From Arsukibacterium perlucidum DSM 18276 (GTDB taxonomy: Bacteria; Pseudomonadota; Gammaproteobacteria; Enterobacterales; Alteromonadaceae), in NCBI RefSeq assembly GCF_000382165.1, contig NZ_KB907713.1, forward strand, positions 1 to 64,000: 64,000 bases of DNA, read 5' to 3'. Positions 7,472 to 14,750 of the stretch are shown here, one piece after another. Each line of letters begins with the position of its first letter. The stretch's first letter is position 1. Both the position numbers and the translations under genes were made by a program. The notes beneath the pieces are model-generated. The model saw only the letters and a list, made by a program, of their open reading frames with translations, was not told where the DNA came from and did not search any database.

Positions 7472-9310
7472 ATGCGATATATTCTGGGGATTTCCTGTTT
7501 TTACCATGACAGTGCGGCTTGCTTGCTGGTCGACGGCGTTATTGTGGCCGCAGCCCAGCAGGAGCGGTTCAGCCGGATAAAGCACGATGCGGCTTTCCCG
7601 GCTGACGCTATCCGCTATTGTCTGGCCGAAGCCGGTATAACGGTCGCTGAACTGAGCGCCGTAGTGTTTTATGATAAGCCGCTGCTGAAATTTGAACGGT
7701 TGCTGGAAACCTACCTGGCCAATGTGCCACGGGGTTTTCGCTCTTTTCTGGCGGCAATGCCAATCTGGCTGAAAGAAAAACTGTATTTAAAAACCGTACT
7801 ACGCCGCGAGCTGCGTGCCCTGGCAGGACTTGAACGCAATGCCAAACTGCCGCAACTGCTGTTTAGTCAGCATCACCAGGCGCATGCTGCCTCGGCGTTC
7901 TACCCCAGCCCTTATCAGCGGGCGGCGGTAATTTGCCTGGATGGCGTTGGCGAATGGGCTACGTCCACTATCTGGCATGGTAAAGACAATAGCTTAACCC
8001 CGTTGTTTGAGTTGCAGTTCCCGCACTCGCTCGGTTTGCTGTACTCGGCCTTTACTTATTACTGTGGCTTTAAAGTCAATTCCGGTGAGTACAAGCTGAT
8101 GGGACTGGCGCCTTATGGTGAGCCACGCTTTGTTGACACTATTTACCGGGAGCTGATTGATGTTAAAGCCGATGGCAGCTTTGCCCTGAATATGGCCTAT
8201 TTTGGCTATCCGGTCGGCTCCAGGATGACCAGCCGCAAGTTTGAGCAACTGTTTGGCGCACCGCCGCTTAGCCCGGACGCCACCCCCAGCCAGCTCTATC
8301 TGGACTTAGCCAGTTCGGTGCAGCAGGTTACCGAACAGATCGTCCTGAAAATTGCCAGGCATGCCCATCGTTTAACCGGCGAGTCTAAACTCTGCCTTGC
8401 CGGTGGCGTAGCGCTTAATTGTGTCGCCAATGGTCGTTTGCTACGGGAGGGCCCTTTTACTGATATCTGGATCCAGCCGGCGGCGGGCGATGCCGGCGGC
8501 GCTCTAGGCGCAGCTATGTTGGCCTGGCATCAGTATTATCAGCAGCCCAGAGCCAGCGATGAGCTGCATGATCAGATGCAGGGTGGTTATCTGGGGCCGG
8601 CTTATAGTGCAGCCGAAATATGCCAGTTGCTTGATAGCCAGCAAATACCGTATCAGCAGTTAACTGACGATATGCTGTATCACAGCACCGCTGGGTTACT
8701 GGCTGCCGGCCAGGTGGTGGGTTGGTTTCAGGGCAGGATGGAGTTTGGGCCGCGGGCGCTGGGTAACCGCTCTATTCTGGGTGATGCCAGAAGTGCAGCA
8801 ATGCAAAGCATTCTTAATTTAAAAATTAAGCAACGCGAGTCGTTCCGGCCGTTTGCACCGGCGGTACTGGCAGAGCGGGCAAGCGAGTATTTTGATCTCA
8901 ATGTGGCCAGCCCTTATATGCTGCTGGTGGCAAAGGTGAACCCGGAATTGTGTATCAGCCTGCCACCAGAAGCTTGCGGTTTAGCTCAGCTGGCGCAACA
9001 ACGCTCCAGCCTGCCGGCTATTACCCATATTGACTACAGCGCCCGGGTGCAAACCGTCAGTAAACAGGGTAACCCGACGTTTTATCACTTACTGCAAACG
9101 TTTAACGAGCTGACGGCGACACCGCTACTGATTAATACCTCATTTAATGTTCGCGGCGAGCCACCGGTCTGCAGTCCGGAAGACGCCTTGCAGGGTTTTT
9201 TAGCCACCGATATGGATTACCTGGTGCTGGGCAATTGTTTAATCAGTAAAGCCGGGCAACAGCCGGCGCAACTGGCTGCTGCCCGGCTGCGTAGTTTTAT
9301 TGCGGATTAG
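7472..9310 (+). CDS. Carbamoyltransferase (NodU/CmcH/TobZ family)
   Basis: A 612-residue cytoplasmic enzyme. The N-terminal half has the ASKHA-type start YILGISCFYHDSAACLL and HHQAHAASAFYPS, whose His residues bind metal and carbamoyl phosphate products in this family. GGVALNCVANGRL and GDAGGALGAA follow. The C-terminal domain has GWFQGRMEFGPRALGNRSIL and SFNVRGEPPVCSPEDA, the signature of the YrdC-independent carbamoyltransferase lobe. Family members move a carbamoyl group from carbamoyl phosphate, via carbamoyl-adenylate, to a hydroxyl on sugars or antibiotics. The substrate here is unknown. It heads an operon with the SxtJ-like and DUF5989 genes and diverges from the SGNH pair. Confidence 0.9.
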   Translation: MRYILGISCFYHDSAACLLVDGVIVAAAQQERFSRIKHDAAFPADAIRYCLAEAGITVAELSAVVFYDKPLLKFERLLETYLANVPRGFRSFLAAMPIWLKEKLYLKTVLRRELRALAGLERNAKLPQLLFSQHHQAHAASAFYPSPYQRAAVICLDGVGEWATSTIWHGKDNSLTPLFELQFPHSLGLLYSAFTYYCGFKVNSGEYKLMGLAPYGEPRFVDTIYRELIDVKADGSFALNMAYFGYPVGSRMTSRKFEQLFGAPPLSPDATPSQLYLDLASSVQQVTEQIVLKIARHAHRLTGESKLCLAGGVALNCVANGRLLREGPFTDIWIQPAAGDAGGALGAAMLAWHQYYQQPRASDELHDQMQGGYLGPAYSAAEICQLLDSQQIPYQQLTDDMLYHSTAGLLAAGQVVGWFQGRMEFGPRALGNRSILGDARSAAMQSILNLKIKQRESFRPFAPAVLAERASEYFDLNVASPYMLLVAKVNPELCISLPPEACGLAQLAQQRSSLPAITHIDYSARVQTVSKQGNPTFYHLLQTFNELTATPLLINTSFNVRGEPPVCSPEDALQGFLATDMDYLVLGNCLISKAGQQPAQLAAARLRSFIAD

Positions 9311-9348
9311 CCATCTGCCTTAGCTAATGGAATTTTAAGGGAAACAAA

Positions 9349-9774
9349 ATGCAGTTGTTGTCAAAAACCGACCATGGCGGGCTACGAACTTTCGGCTGGC
9401 AAATGGCCATCGCCGTACCAGTGGTGTTTTCGTTACTGTTACCCTGGTTATTCGGCTGGCTTGCCGCTGACAAGGTGCCTGTTTGGCCGCTGTTATTATC
9501 AGCAATATTTTTGCTGCTGGCCTGGCTATGGCCGGCAGGGCTGTATTATCCGTACCGGCTGTGGATGGCTTTTGCCCAGGTAATGGCCTGGCTGAATACC
9601 CGGCTGTTGCTGGGGATAGTGTTTTATCTGATGATATTGCCGCTGGGCCTGGTACTACGGCTGTTTGGCAAGCTGCAATATCAGCACAGCTACAAGCATA
9701 AACTAACTGGCGACAGTTACTGGCTGGCGCCTGACAAACTACCCAGCGCCAAAGATTTAGAGGATCCGTTTTAA
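9349..9774 (+). CDS. SxtJ-like small membrane protein
   Basis: A 141-residue integral membrane protein, 38 bases after the carbamoyltransferase gene, with hydrophobic segments near residues 20-42, 46-65 and 84-108. The pattern, including WPLLLSAIFLLLAWLWP, LYYPYRLWMAFAQVMAWLNTRLLLGIVFYL and a short cytoplasmic C-tail ending DLEDPF, is what I know from SxtJ-family proteins that accompany carbamoyltransferases. SxtJ is named after a cyanobacterial saxitoxin-cluster gene, but the family is broad and its function is not established. The stop TAA overlaps the ATG of the next gene by one base, so translation is coupled. Confidence 0.8.
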   Translation: MQLLSKTDHGGLRTFGWQMAIAVPVVFSLLLPWLFGWLAADKVPVWPLLLSAIFLLLAWLWPAGLYYPYRLWMAFAQVMAWLNTRLLLGIVFYLMILPLGLVLRLFGKLQYQHSYKHKLTGDSYWLAPDKLPSAKDLEDPF

Positions 9775-9926
9775 TGCAGGAATTTTTAACTGATTTATGG
9801 GCATTTTTGCGGGTTCGCAAAAAAATCTGGTTGCTGCCAATTATTCTGGTGCTGGCGTTACTCGGTGGTTTGGTGGTGGTAAGTCAGCAATCGGCACTGG
9901 CTGGTTTTATTTATACCCTGTTTTAA
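9774..9926 (+). CDS. DUF5989 family membrane microprotein (50 residues)
   Basis: ATG at 9774 overlaps the preceding stop as TAATG, and the frame closes with TAA at 9924-9926. The product begins MQEFLTDLWAFLRVRKKIWL, then a single transmembrane helix, and ends SALAGFIYTLF. This matches the form of DUF5989 proteins, which sit directly after SxtJ-like genes and carry the conserved RVRKK.WLLP stretch and the ALA.FIYTLF end. A positively charged segment precedes the helix, so the N-terminus is probably cytoplasmic. Function unknown; it is probably a partner of the SxtJ-like protein. Easily lost in annotation because of its size. Confidence 0.85.
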   Translation: MQEFLTDLWAFLRVRKKIWLLPIILVLALLGGLVVVSQQSALAGFIYTLF

Positions 9927-9984
9927 TTACCGATTGTAAAAGCCGTTTGCAGCAATATTGGCTAAAAGCTGGCAGATCCTGTAA

Positions 9985-10018
9985 GCTGCACGCCCTTCAA
10001 AATGAGGGCCACTGCAGC
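9985..10018 (+). terminator. Strong hairpin between the carbamoyltransferase operon and rhlE
   Basis: GCTGCA (9985-9990) pairs with TGCAGC (10013-10018), and inside it GCCCT (9992-9996) with AGGGC (10005-10009). A stretch with five T follows at about 10029. It may end the upstream operon; because it lies only 41 bases before rhlE it may instead be a leader structure of that gene. Confidence 0.5.
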
Positions 10019-10059
10019 TGCGGCAGATTTTTCTCGCAGCCTTTATTGCGGGATAACGC

Positions 10060-11298
10060 ATGCAATTTACCGATTTAAACCTGTCGAACGACATATTAAA
10101 AGCTATCAGCGACAAAGGTTACACCACGCCATCTCCTATCCAGCAGCAGGCTATTCCTGCTGTACTGGCCGGCCATGATTTAATGGCTGCCGCCCAGACC
10201 GGTACCGGTAAAACCGCCGGCTTTACCCTGCCGCTGTTACAAATGCTGAGCGAGGGCAGCAGCCAGGGCCGTAAAGTACAGGCTAACCAGGTGCGGGCAC
10301 TTATTTTAACGCCTACCCGCGAGCTGGCGGCACAAATTGCCGAAAGCGTAAAAGTATATGGTAAATACCTGCCACTGCGCTCGGCCGTGGTGTTTGGCGG
10401 TGTAAGCATTAATCCGCAACTGATGGCGCTGCGCAAAGGGGTGGATATTCTGATCGCCACCCCGGGCCGGCTGCTCGATTTATATCAGCAAAACGCCATG
10501 CGCTTTAGCCAGTTAGAAGTATTGGTGCTGGATGAAGCCGACCGGATGCTGGATATGGGTTTTATCCGCGATATTAAAAAAATTCTGGCGTTATTACCGG
10601 CCAAACGGCAGAACCTGCTGTTTTCTGCCACCTTTTCCAATGAAATTCGCACCCTGGCCAAGGGTTTGTTGCATAACCCGGTAGAAGTTACCGTAACCCC
10701 GCCAAACAGCACGGTTGAAAAAATTGAGCAATGGGTGTATCTGGTTGATAAAAACCAGAAAGCCGCGGCGTTAATATCGCTGGCTAAACAGCACAACTGG
10801 CGCCAGGTACTGGTATTTACCCGCACCAAGCATGGTGCTAACAAGCTTAGCTTGCAGCTGGAAAAAGCCGGGATCAGCGCGTTGGCTATTCATGGCAATA
10901 AAAGCCAGAACGCCCGCACCAAAGCACTGGCCGAGTTTAAAGCCGGTACTATCCGGGTGCTGGTAGCTACTGATATTGCCGCCCGCGGCCTGGATATTGA
11001 TATGCTGCCGCAAGTAGTTAACTTTGACTTACCGCATGTTGCTGAAGATTATGTGCACCGGATTGGCCGCACCGGCCGTGCCGGCGCCTCTGGCCAGGCG
11101 ATATCCCTGGTATGCGCGGATGAGTCTAAAGAGCTGGCTGGCATTGAGCGTTTAACTAAACAGCAGATCCCACGTCAGGTTATTGCTGGTTTTGAGCCGG
11201 TACAACAGCTGGCAGACAGTAACCCGAACAGCAAACCCTACCGGCCGAAGAAACCTAAAACTGAACATCGGGATGGCCGGCGCTCACCGCGCAGCTAA
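10060..11298 (+). CDS. rhlE: DEAD-box RNA helicase RhlE
   Basis: A 412-residue helicase with all family motifs in order: Q motif [10 protein letters not shown], Walker [21 protein letters not shown], the single-strand contact [18 protein letters not shown] and [10 protein letters not shown]. The opening ([19 protein letters not shown]) and the AGFTLPLLQ stretch are RhlE-like rather than DbpA, SrmB or CsdA. After the helicase core there is only a short basic tail (KPYRPKKPK to RRSPRS), as in RhlE. Members remodel ribosomal and messenger RNA structure, often under cold conditions. Monocistronic by position. Confidence 0.9.
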   Translation: MQFTDLNLSNDILKAISDKGYTTPSPIQQQAIPAVLAGHDLMAAAQTGTGKTAGFTLPLLQMLSEGSSQGRKVQANQVRALILTPTRELAAQIAESVKVYGKYLPLRSAVVFGGVSINPQLMALRKGVDILIATPGRLLDLYQQNAMRFSQLEVLVLDEADRMLDMGFIRDIKKILALLPAKRQNLLFSATFSNEIRTLAKGLLHNPVEVTVTPPNSTVEKIEQWVYLVDKNQKAAALISLAKQHNWRQVLVFTRTKHGANKLSLQLEKAGISALAIHGNKSQNARTKALAEFKAGTIRVLVATDIAARGLDIDMLPQVVNFDLPHVAEDYVHRIGRTGRAGASGQAISLVCADESKELAGIERLTKQQIPRQVIAGFEPVQQLADSNPNSKPYRPKKPKTEHRDGRRSPRS

Positions 11299-11339
11299 GC
11301 CCGCCAAGCCAAGTCACTTAAGCTAAATCGGCCTTAAAG

Positions 11340-11374
11340 CCGCCCCCCCGCAATGATGCGATTAGTTGGGGCGG
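11340..11374 (+). terminator. Possible terminator after rhlE
   Basis: CCGCCCC (11340-11346) pairs with GGGGCGG (11368-11374), enclosing a smaller CGCA/TGCG stem. The T-tract is poor (GTATTGTT), so termination is likely but not certain. Confidence 0.45.
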
Positions 11375-11437
11375 AGTATTGTTATTACAGCAAATCCGAA
11401 TATACTGAACTTGAGGAAGTAATGGAGTATTGCTGTT

Positions 11438-12646
11438 ATGTACGGTTATATTGCCCGCCAGCCTATTTTTGCTGCTGATAAAACAGTATATGGTTTTGAA
11501 TTGTTATTCCGGGATGGCGAAGCCAATAGTTTTCCGGATATCGACGCTGACGAAGCGACCAGCAAATTACTATTACAGCACCATCTTTTGCTGGGTGTCG
11601 AGAGCCTGACCGGTAATAAACCTGCTTTTATTAATTTCTCTGCCGACACTCTGCTGCATCGCTTTCCAACCTCTATTAACCCGGCCAGTACCGTTATTGA
11701 AATTCTGGAAACGGTACCCGCCAGCCCGGAATTGCTGGCGGTATGCCAGAGCCTGCATAGTCAGGGCTATAAGCTGGCGCTGGACGACCATGATTTTGAT
11801 CCGAAGTGGGATGAATTCTTACCCTACATAACCTACTTAAAAGTTGATGTACTGCAGTTTAATCTGTTGCAGATAAGCCGCTATCTGCGGCGCATTGCTG
11901 ATTATAAACTGGTGTTGCTGGCCGAAAAGGTCGAAACCGCTGAACAATTTGAAAAGCTGAAAATGATGGGCTTTGTGTTGTTTCAGGGCTATCTGTTTGC
12001 CCGGCCGGAAATGATGAAACAAAAGCAGCTAAGCTCAAACAAGGCTAATTTACTGGCACTAATTGCTGAAGCATCAAAGCCTGAGCTGGACTTTGAGCTG
12101 TTGGCCGGGATCTGTCAGCGCGACGTCGGGCTGTCGTATAAGCTACTGCGCTTTGTTAATAACAGCCAGTTTGCTGCCCGCCAGCCTATCAGTTCACTAA
12201 AGCTGGCAATGGTGTCGATGGGTGAGCCAGAGCTGAAAAAGTTTATCGCGTTATTAGCCCTGGCCAATTTAGCCGATGGCGAAGCAGATGCCAGGCTTAC
12301 TGTGGCATTAATCCGGGCCCGTTTTTGCGATTTACTGGCCGAGCAGAAACGTCTGTCGAATAACCCACCCAGTGCGTTTTTAACCGGCTTATTCTCCAAC
12401 GTCCATGAAATTATCGAGCAGCCGCAACCCATAATGCTGGATCAACTGCCGCTGCAAGCCGAAATTAAACAGGCACTGCTGGCTCAAAGTGGTTTACTGG
12501 GCCAGATGCTGCAACTTACTCTGGCCTTTGAGCGCGGTGACTGGGAAACTACAGTAAACCTGGAGCAGCAAATCAACGGTATTGCTGAGCTGGCCGAGGT
12601 ATATCAGCAGGCGGTACGCTGGGCCGACAGCATTCTGGTTAGCTAG
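11438..12646 (+). CDS. EAL-HDOD signalling protein (YuxH-like), EAL probably inactive
   Basis: A 402-residue cytoplasmic protein. Residues 1-190 form an EAL-type fold in which the signature glutamate motif reads ELL (YGFELLFRD); DDHDF, YLKVDV and AEKVETAEQF stand where active enzymes show DDFGTG, K.D and AEGVE. Residues 200-400 form an HDOD domain (ICQRDVGLSYKLLRFVNNSQF, SLKLAMVSMG). This pairing is found widely in gammaproteobacteria. The degenerate motif suggests that it binds rather than hydrolyses cyclic di-GMP, or does neither. Single gene with its own upstream space. Confidence 0.85.
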   Translation: MYGYIARQPIFAADKTVYGFELLFRDGEANSFPDIDADEATSKLLLQHHLLLGVESLTGNKPAFINFSADTLLHRFPTSINPASTVIEILETVPASPELLAVCQSLHSQGYKLALDDHDFDPKWDEFLPYITYLKVDVLQFNLLQISRYLRRIADYKLVLLAEKVETAEQFEKLKMMGFVLFQGYLFARPEMMKQKQLSSNKANLLALIAEASKPELDFELLAGICQRDVGLSYKLLRFVNNSQFAARQPISSLKLAMVSMGEPELKKFIALLALANLADGEADARLTVALIRARFCDLLAEQKRLSNNPPSAFLTGLFSNVHEIIEQPQPIMLDQLPLQAEIKQALLAQSGLLGQMLQLTLAFERGDWETTVNLEQQINGIAELAEVYQQAVRWADSILVS

Positions 12647-12678
12647 CCGGGCCATAATAGTAAGCTTGTCAGACAACT

Positions 12679-12692
12679 TGCATACGTATGCA
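12679..12692. promoter_or_regulatory. Candidate LacI-family operator before the GH13/GH31 operon
   Basis: TGCATACGTATGCA is a perfect 14-base palindrome, 73 bases before the GH13 start at 12766. Very similar palindromes occur at 22414 and 29678, each before maltodextrin genes. The even, centre-CG form fits LacI-type operators. Confidence 0.7.
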
Positions 12693-12765
12693 GCAATCAA
12701 ACGCAACCATTAACGGTTATTCTGCGGTAACTTACTGGGTTAATACAGTGGCAGGGTAAACCGCA

Positions 12766-14748
12766 ATGACGATACAACTTAACATTAAATCCAATATTTT
12801 TCGTCCCCGCATTAATCTTTTACTGGCGGCTTGCGTTGCGCTCAGCCTGAGCAGTTGCGGTCAGCCGCCACCTGAGCAGTCGGCGCCGGCCAAGCCGATC
12901 GGCGTCACTAAGCCTGAAACCCGGCCGCAAGTTGAGCTGACGACCACTGAGCGCCAGGGTAAGCCGGTGGTATATCAGGTGTTTACCCGCTTATTTGGCA
13001 ATACCAATACCACCAATAAACCCTGGGGCACCCTTGAACAAAACGGCGTTGGTAAGTTTAATGATTTTACCGATGACGCCCTGGCCGGCATTAAAGCACT
13101 GGGTACCAGCCATATCTGGTATACCGGGGTGCCGCACCACGCTGTAATCAATGACTACACAGCTTATGGCATCAGCCTGGACGACCCCGATGTGGTAAAA
13201 GGCCGCGCCGGTTCGCCTTATGCGGTAAAAGACTATTACAGCGTTAACCCCGATCTGGCGGTAGACCCGGCCAACCGGCTGGCTGAATTTAAAGCTCTGG
13301 TTGAGCGCACCCACCAGCACGGTATGCAGGTACTGATTGATATTGTGCCGAACCATGTGGCGCGCGATTATCAGTCGCTGGCCAAACCTGAGGGCGTAAC
13401 CGATTTTGGCGCCAATGATGACAGCAGTGTTGAATATAAGCGCGACAATAACTTTTACTATGTGCCGGGCAACGCATTTCAGGTGCCTGCCTGGCCCGAT
13501 AGTTATCAGGTGTTAGCTGGCGAGGCTCACCCGCTGGCTGATGGTCAGTTTGCTGAAAACCCGGCCAAGTGGACCGGCAACGGGGCCCGTGCCGCCCAGC
13601 CGGCCTTTGATGATTGGTACGAGACGGTAAAAATTAACTACGGCGTGCGGCCCGACGGCAGTTACGATTTTGATACGTTGCCAGCGGAATACGCTGAAAA
13701 AGACTGGCAGGCCCATTATCAGTTCTGGCAGGGTAAGGATGTACCGGATTCCTGGCTGAAATTTCGTGATATCACCCTGTACTGGCTGGATTTCGGAGTA
13801 GATGGCTTTCGCTACGATATGGCCGAAATGGTGCCGGTAGAATTCTGGAGCTATTTAAACTCGCATATTAAACAGCTTAACCCGGATGCGTTTTTACTGG
13901 CCGAGGTGTATCAACCTGATTTATATCGCGATTATATTAAACTGGGTTTAATGGACTACCTGTATGACAAAGTAGAATTTTACGACAGCTTAAAGCTGGT
14001 GATGCAGGGCAAGGGCCCGACCTCGGCTCTGGTGGCAACCCAGCAACGGATGGCCGATATTGAACACCATATGCTGCACTTTCTGGAAAACCATGACGAG
14101 CAGCGGATCGCCAGCCCCGATTTCGCCGGTGATGCCCGCAAAGGTATGCCGGCAATGGTGGTGTCGGCGTTAATCAGCACCTCGCCTACTATGCTGTATT
14201 TTGGTCAGGATGTCGGTGAGCCGGGTGCCGAAGACGCCGGTTTTGGTAAGCCGACCCGTACCAGTATTTTCGATTATATTGGCGTGCCAAATCATCAGCG
14301 CTGGATGAATGGCGGTAAGTTTGACGGCGGGGCGCTGAGTTCTGACGAAGCCGCGCTGCGCGACTTTTATGTGCGGTTAATGGCCTTTAGTGCCACAGCC
14401 CCGGCCTTAATGGGTAACTATTTCGAGCTGCACAGCGCTAACATTACTAACAACACGGCTTATGGTGAGCAGCAACTGGCGTTTGCCCGCTATACCGATC
14501 CGCAACAGCAAAACGCTCAACAGCTGATTGTGGTCAGTAATTTTAACCCTGAGCACAGCAGTGAATTTGAACTGTTATTGCCAACAGAGCTGATTAGCCA
14601 GTGGCAACTGGCCGATGGCAACCATAGCCTGGTAAGCGAGTTAGCAGAAGGCGCCGCCGAACTGCGGGTTACAAATGGCGTGGGTCGGGTTAATATTGCC
14701 CTGCCGCCGCTGGGCTCAGTGGTGTACCGCGTGCAGTATCAGGAGTAA
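12766..14748 (+). CDS. GH13 alpha-amylase family lipoprotein
   Basis: A 660-residue enzyme with a lipoprotein signal (LSSC, Cys31), so anchored in the envelope facing the periplasm or outside. The (beta/alpha)8 barrel shows the four GH13 regions: IDIVPNHV, GFRYDMAEM with the nucleophile Asp, LLAEVYQ with the acid/base Glu, and ENHDEQR with the transition-state Asp. A C-terminal beta domain follows (LIVVSNFNPEHSSEFELLLP). An insertion before region II is long (about residues 205-320). Exact specificity cannot be read from the sequence; alpha-1,4-glucan cleavage is the family expectation. It is followed two bases later by the GH31 gene, and a LacI-type palindrome lies upstream. Confidence 0.88.
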   Translation: MTIQLNIKSNIFRPRINLLLAACVALSLSSCGQPPPEQSAPAKPIGVTKPETRPQVELTTTERQGKPVVYQVFTRLFGNTNTTNKPWGTLEQNGVGKFNDFTDDALAGIKALGTSHIWYTGVPHHAVINDYTAYGISLDDPDVVKGRAGSPYAVKDYYSVNPDLAVDPANRLAEFKALVERTHQHGMQVLIDIVPNHVARDYQSLAKPEGVTDFGANDDSSVEYKRDNNFYYVPGNAFQVPAWPDSYQVLAGEAHPLADGQFAENPAKWTGNGARAAQPAFDDWYETVKINYGVRPDGSYDFDTLPAEYAEKDWQAHYQFWQGKDVPDSWLKFRDITLYWLDFGVDGFRYDMAEMVPVEFWSYLNSHIKQLNPDAFLLAEVYQPDLYRDYIKLGLMDYLYDKVEFYDSLKLVMQGKGPTSALVATQQRMADIEHHMLHFLENHDEQRIASPDFAGDARKGMPAMVVSALISTSPTMLYFGQDVGEPGAEDAGFGKPTRTSIFDYIGVPNHQRWMNGGKFDGGALSSDEAALRDFYVRLMAFSATAPALMGNYFELHSANITNNTAYGEQQLAFARYTDPQQQNAQQLIVVSNFNPEHSSEFELLLPTELISQWQLADGNHSLVSELAEGAAELRVTNGVGRVNIALPPLGSVVYRVQYQE

Positions 14749-14750
14749 AC

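Noticed and set aside
9335..9820. Long open frame antisense to the SxtJ-like gene
   Set aside because: Composition of a shadow frame, and it conflicts with the well-supported SxtJ/DUF5989 pair.
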